From NCBI GenBank assembly GCA_903845195.1, contig CAIMWO010000044.1, forward strand, positions 1-64,000: a stretch of DNA of 64,000 bases, read 5' to 3'. Source of the stretch: an uncultured Phycisphaerales bacterium (GTDB lineage: Bacteria; Planctomycetota; Phycisphaerae; WQYP01). The position numbers and the translations under genes are program-made. Each line of letters begins with the position of its first letter. Within the stretch, counting starts at the first letter, position 1. Shown here piece after piece: positions 62,069-64,000 of the stretch. The notes beneath the pieces are model-generated. The model made no database searches, had not been told where the DNA came from, and saw only the letters and a list, made by a program, of their open reading frames with translations.

Positions 62069-63430
62069 CTATTTCATCGTCTTGAGCAGATCCGGCCGTT
62101 CATCAGCGAGGCGCAGAATCAGTTCGCCGAAAAACGTATTGGCCCAGGCAAACCAATGCCGCGTGAACTTGCCGGCGTTTTCCATGCGAAACGCTTCATG
62201 CATAAAGCCCCTACCCGCATGCGTCGATTTGAGCGTTCTCAGGCACAGCAGAATTTCCTCATCATCCGAACTCGTGATCGCCTGCACGATCAACCCCAGC
62301 GGCCAGATCCACCCACACCCGATGTGCGGCGACCCTAACCCCTTGGCTGCCGGGCCTTCGTGATAATACGGGTTGCCGCGGCTCAGCGCAAACCGCCGGG
62401 TGTTCTGATACACCGGGTCCGTGGAGGGAAAAAAGCCATGATACGGCAGGGAGAGCAGATCGGGTGAGTTCGCCTCATCCATCAAATGGCACGAACCAAA
62501 ACCATCGACTTCATAGGCGAAAATCGGCCCATACCGCGCATGGTTGACGATACCGTGCGACCGAATCGCCGCGGCAATTTCCTCTCCCAGCGCGGCGGCT
62601 TGGCCCGCAAGTTCCGGCGCGATCTGATGCTGCTTCAGAATCTTTGCGATCCGCTCTAGATTCACCGCGGCCATCGCATTGGCTGGCACCAAAAACTGAA
62701 AAATCGTCGCATCATCCGACGGACGGAACGGGCAGCGCGACATTCCCGTCCGCTGCCACGGATGGCCCAACCCTTCCAGAATCAGCGTTTCCGTGGCCGA
62801 ACGATTGGTCCGTTGAAACGAATACGGCAGCGGATAGGGCTGCTCCGCCGAACCTCGCTGTTCATTGGCGATGGTCTGCAGAACGCACCGCAGGGACGCC
62901 AAAAAATGCGCATCAAAGATCGACGCATCCTTCGTCGCCTCGTAATACCCCACCGCCAACCGCAGCACCGCCGCCAGTGAATCCAGCTCATACTTCCGCT
63001 CGTGCACCCCCGGCTTCATCTCCGTGTGATCGCTCTTCCATTCGGAAATCTTCTCCGCCGTCCGGTAGAACGCGTTGGCGTACGGATCGAGCAGCACGCA
63101 TGCCGCCTGGCGGCGAACCAACCCGCGGACGAGTGCGCGAATTTTGTCATCATGCGCCGCAAAAGGAACGTAAGGCCACACCTGATTGGTCGAATCCCGC
63201 AGCCACATCGCATCGATATCGCCCGTGATGACAAACGCATCCGGCTGCCCTGTTCCATCGTCGGCTGCAAAAGTCACGGTGGTATCCAGCGTGTTCGGAA
63301 AGCAGTTCTCAAACAGCCACGCCAGTTCCGGATCGCTGATTTTCGCGCAAATCTCCCGGATCGCCGTTTCAATCGACGGTGCCGTAAAACAACGTGTCTC
63401 AACGGGAGGACGGAGAGAATTAAAGGCCAT
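62069..63430 (-). CDS. glycoside hydrolase family 125 (exo-alpha-1,6-mannosidase-like)
   Basis: 453 residues from the ATG at 63430 with GGAG upstream; a longer frame to 63463 has weaker support. GH125 motifs: FVITGDIDAMWLRDSTNQVWPY (~67), HERKYELDSLAAVLRLAVGYY (~145), FRPSDDATIFQFLVPANAMA (~235), with catalytic Asp/Glu positions in GDIDAMWLRD and near HEGPAAKGLGSPHIGCGWIWPL (~350). These metal-independent inverting enzymes cleave alpha-1,6-mannose. No signal peptide. Tail-to-tail with the small lipoprotein gene. Confidence 0.93.
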   Translation of the reverse strand: MAFNSLRPPVETRCFTAPSIETAIREICAKISDPELAWLFENCFPNTLDTTVTFAADDGTGQPDAFVITGDIDAMWLRDSTNQVWPYVPFAAHDDKIRALVRGLVRRQAACVLLDPYANAFYRTAEKISEWKSDHTEMKPGVHERKYELDSLAAVLRLAVGYYEATKDASIFDAHFLASLRCVLQTIANEQRGSAEQPYPLPYSFQRTNRSATETLILEGLGHPWQRTGMSRCPFRPSDDATIFQFLVPANAMAAVNLERIAKILKQHQIAPELAGQAAALGEEIAAAIRSHGIVNHARYGPIFAYEVDGFGSCHLMDEANSPDLLSLPYHGFFPSTDPVYQNTRRFALSRGNPYYHEGPAAKGLGSPHIGCGWIWPLGLIVQAITSSDDEEILLCLRTLKSTHAGRGFMHEAFRMENAGKFTRHWFAWANTFFGELILRLADERPDLLKTMK

Positions 63431-63473
63431 TGTTACTCCAAGAAGGTACTCTGGAAAACGCAAGATGATTCAG

Positions 63474-64000
63474 TCACACCATCTTCTTCGGATCGAGCAG
63501 ATCGGCAAGTTGTGCATCGGTCAGTTGTGTCTTCATCTTGGCAATCTCTCGGATAGTTTTGCCGGTCTTCGCGGCTTCCTTGGCGATGGCGGCGGCAGCT
63601 TCGTAGCCGATCAGGGGGGCGAGGGCGGTGGCGAGCATGAGGCCGGATTCGACGAGGGCGGGGCCGCGCTCGGTGGGTTTGATGCCGTCTATGCATTGCG
63701 TTGCGAAGTTGGTGCAGGCGTGGGCGAGTAGCGTGATGGATTCGTGCAGCAGGTGGGCGGCGAGGGGGAGAGACATGGCGAGTTCGAAATTACACTGTTG
63801 GGCGGCAGTGGTAAGGGTGGCATCGTTGCCGATGACACGCTGGCAGACCATGAGGACGGATTCGCAGATCACGGGATTGACCTTACCGGGCATGATGGAG
63901 GATCCGGGCTGGACGGCGGGAATTTCGATTTCTCCAAGACCGGCGCGGGGGCCGGAGCCCATCCAACGAATGTCGTTGGCGATTTTGGTGAGGGAGACGG
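63474..64000 (-). CDS. fumC: class II fumarate hydratase FumC (5' end outside window)
   Basis: C-terminal ~175 residues, with the frame still open at 64000. The family signature GSSIMPGKVNPVICES is present, following LTKIANDIRWMGSGPRAGLGEIEIP. The C-terminal helical domain ends REIAKMKTQLTDAQLADLLDPKKMV, typical of FumC. TCA-cycle hydration of fumarate to malate. Aspartate ammonia-lyase shares the signature, but the C-terminus favours fumarase. Confidence 0.92.
   Translation of the reverse strand, partial: VSLTKIANDIRWMGSGPRAGLGEIEIPAVQPGSSIMPGKVNPVICESVLMVCQRVIGNDATLTTAAQQCNFELAMSLPLAAHLLHESITLLAHACTNFATQCIDGIKPTERGPALVESGLMLATALAPLIGYEAAAAIAKEAAKTGKTIREIAKMKTQLTDAQLADLLDPKKMV

Overview
The window reads as a chromosomal segment of a soil or freshwater planctomycete, most likely class Phycisphaerae (Tepidisphaeraceae-like). 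This is inferred from the GC-rich coding style, a giant surface protein with an LEQRVMLSA N-terminal motif, DUF4159 proteins fused to a terpenoid-cyclase-like fold, an alternative complex III plus caa3 oxidase operon, and many dispersed carbohydrate-active enzymes. No prophage, CRISPR array or plasmid gene was seen. One small IS-derived element is present.

Layout. 1-4479 (-): tandem paralogous DUF4159 proteins, the first cut by the left edge. 4762-8512: an NDUFA9-like SDR protein (+), moeA (-) and a TPR protein (+). 8582-23298 (-): one long respiratory operon, transcribed actA-B-C-D-E-F, a small membrane protein, SCO, ctaC, ctaD, ctaE, COX4 and a second subunit-III-like protein. It has a good sigma70-type promoter at 23448-23476 and encodes a quinol:cytochrome c oxidoreductase plus an A2-type caa3 oxidase, complete enough for a quinol-to-oxygen electron path. 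The ctaD frame is broken once near 11030. 23679-27947 (-): a PKD/delta-60 surface protein. 28173-36888: hisF, a cytosine-deaminase-like protein, an unknown exported protein, GH57, an SRPBCC protein, pyruvoyl-dependent arginine decarboxylase, waaA, proB and a DUF4242-like protein, then tRNA-Arg(UCG).

37266-51693: a sugar- and polymer-oriented block with an esterase lipoprotein, a clan-A-like glycosidase, a sugar isomerase/epimerase, a degenerate Nudix protein, SMP-30, OsmC, GH52 beta-xylosidase, ComB, an alkaline-phosphatase-superfamily protein and an unrecognised 545-aa protein. 51741-55293 (-): a cell-shape cluster with a coiled-coil membrane protein, a 48-aa membrane protein, mreB and mreC. 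55592-57750 (-): tandem paralogous HELTH metallopeptidases. 57857-61350 (-): nuoJ-K-L without nuoM or nuoN next to it, nuoJ frameshifted in a C9 tract, and a 132-bp IS903-like MITE between nuoK and nuoL. 61730-64000: a small lipoprotein, GH125 mannosidase and a truncated fumC.

The most unusual signal is a set of short tandem arrays with a 7-bp period. Their unit sequences differ, and they sit at gene junctions (for example actB/actA, mreB/mreC, 50016, 45399, 51704) and also in frame inside genes (hisF, waaA and the exported protein at 29646), where they encode extra loop residues. The two frameshifts in essential-looking respiratory genes should be tested as sequence errors before any biological reading.
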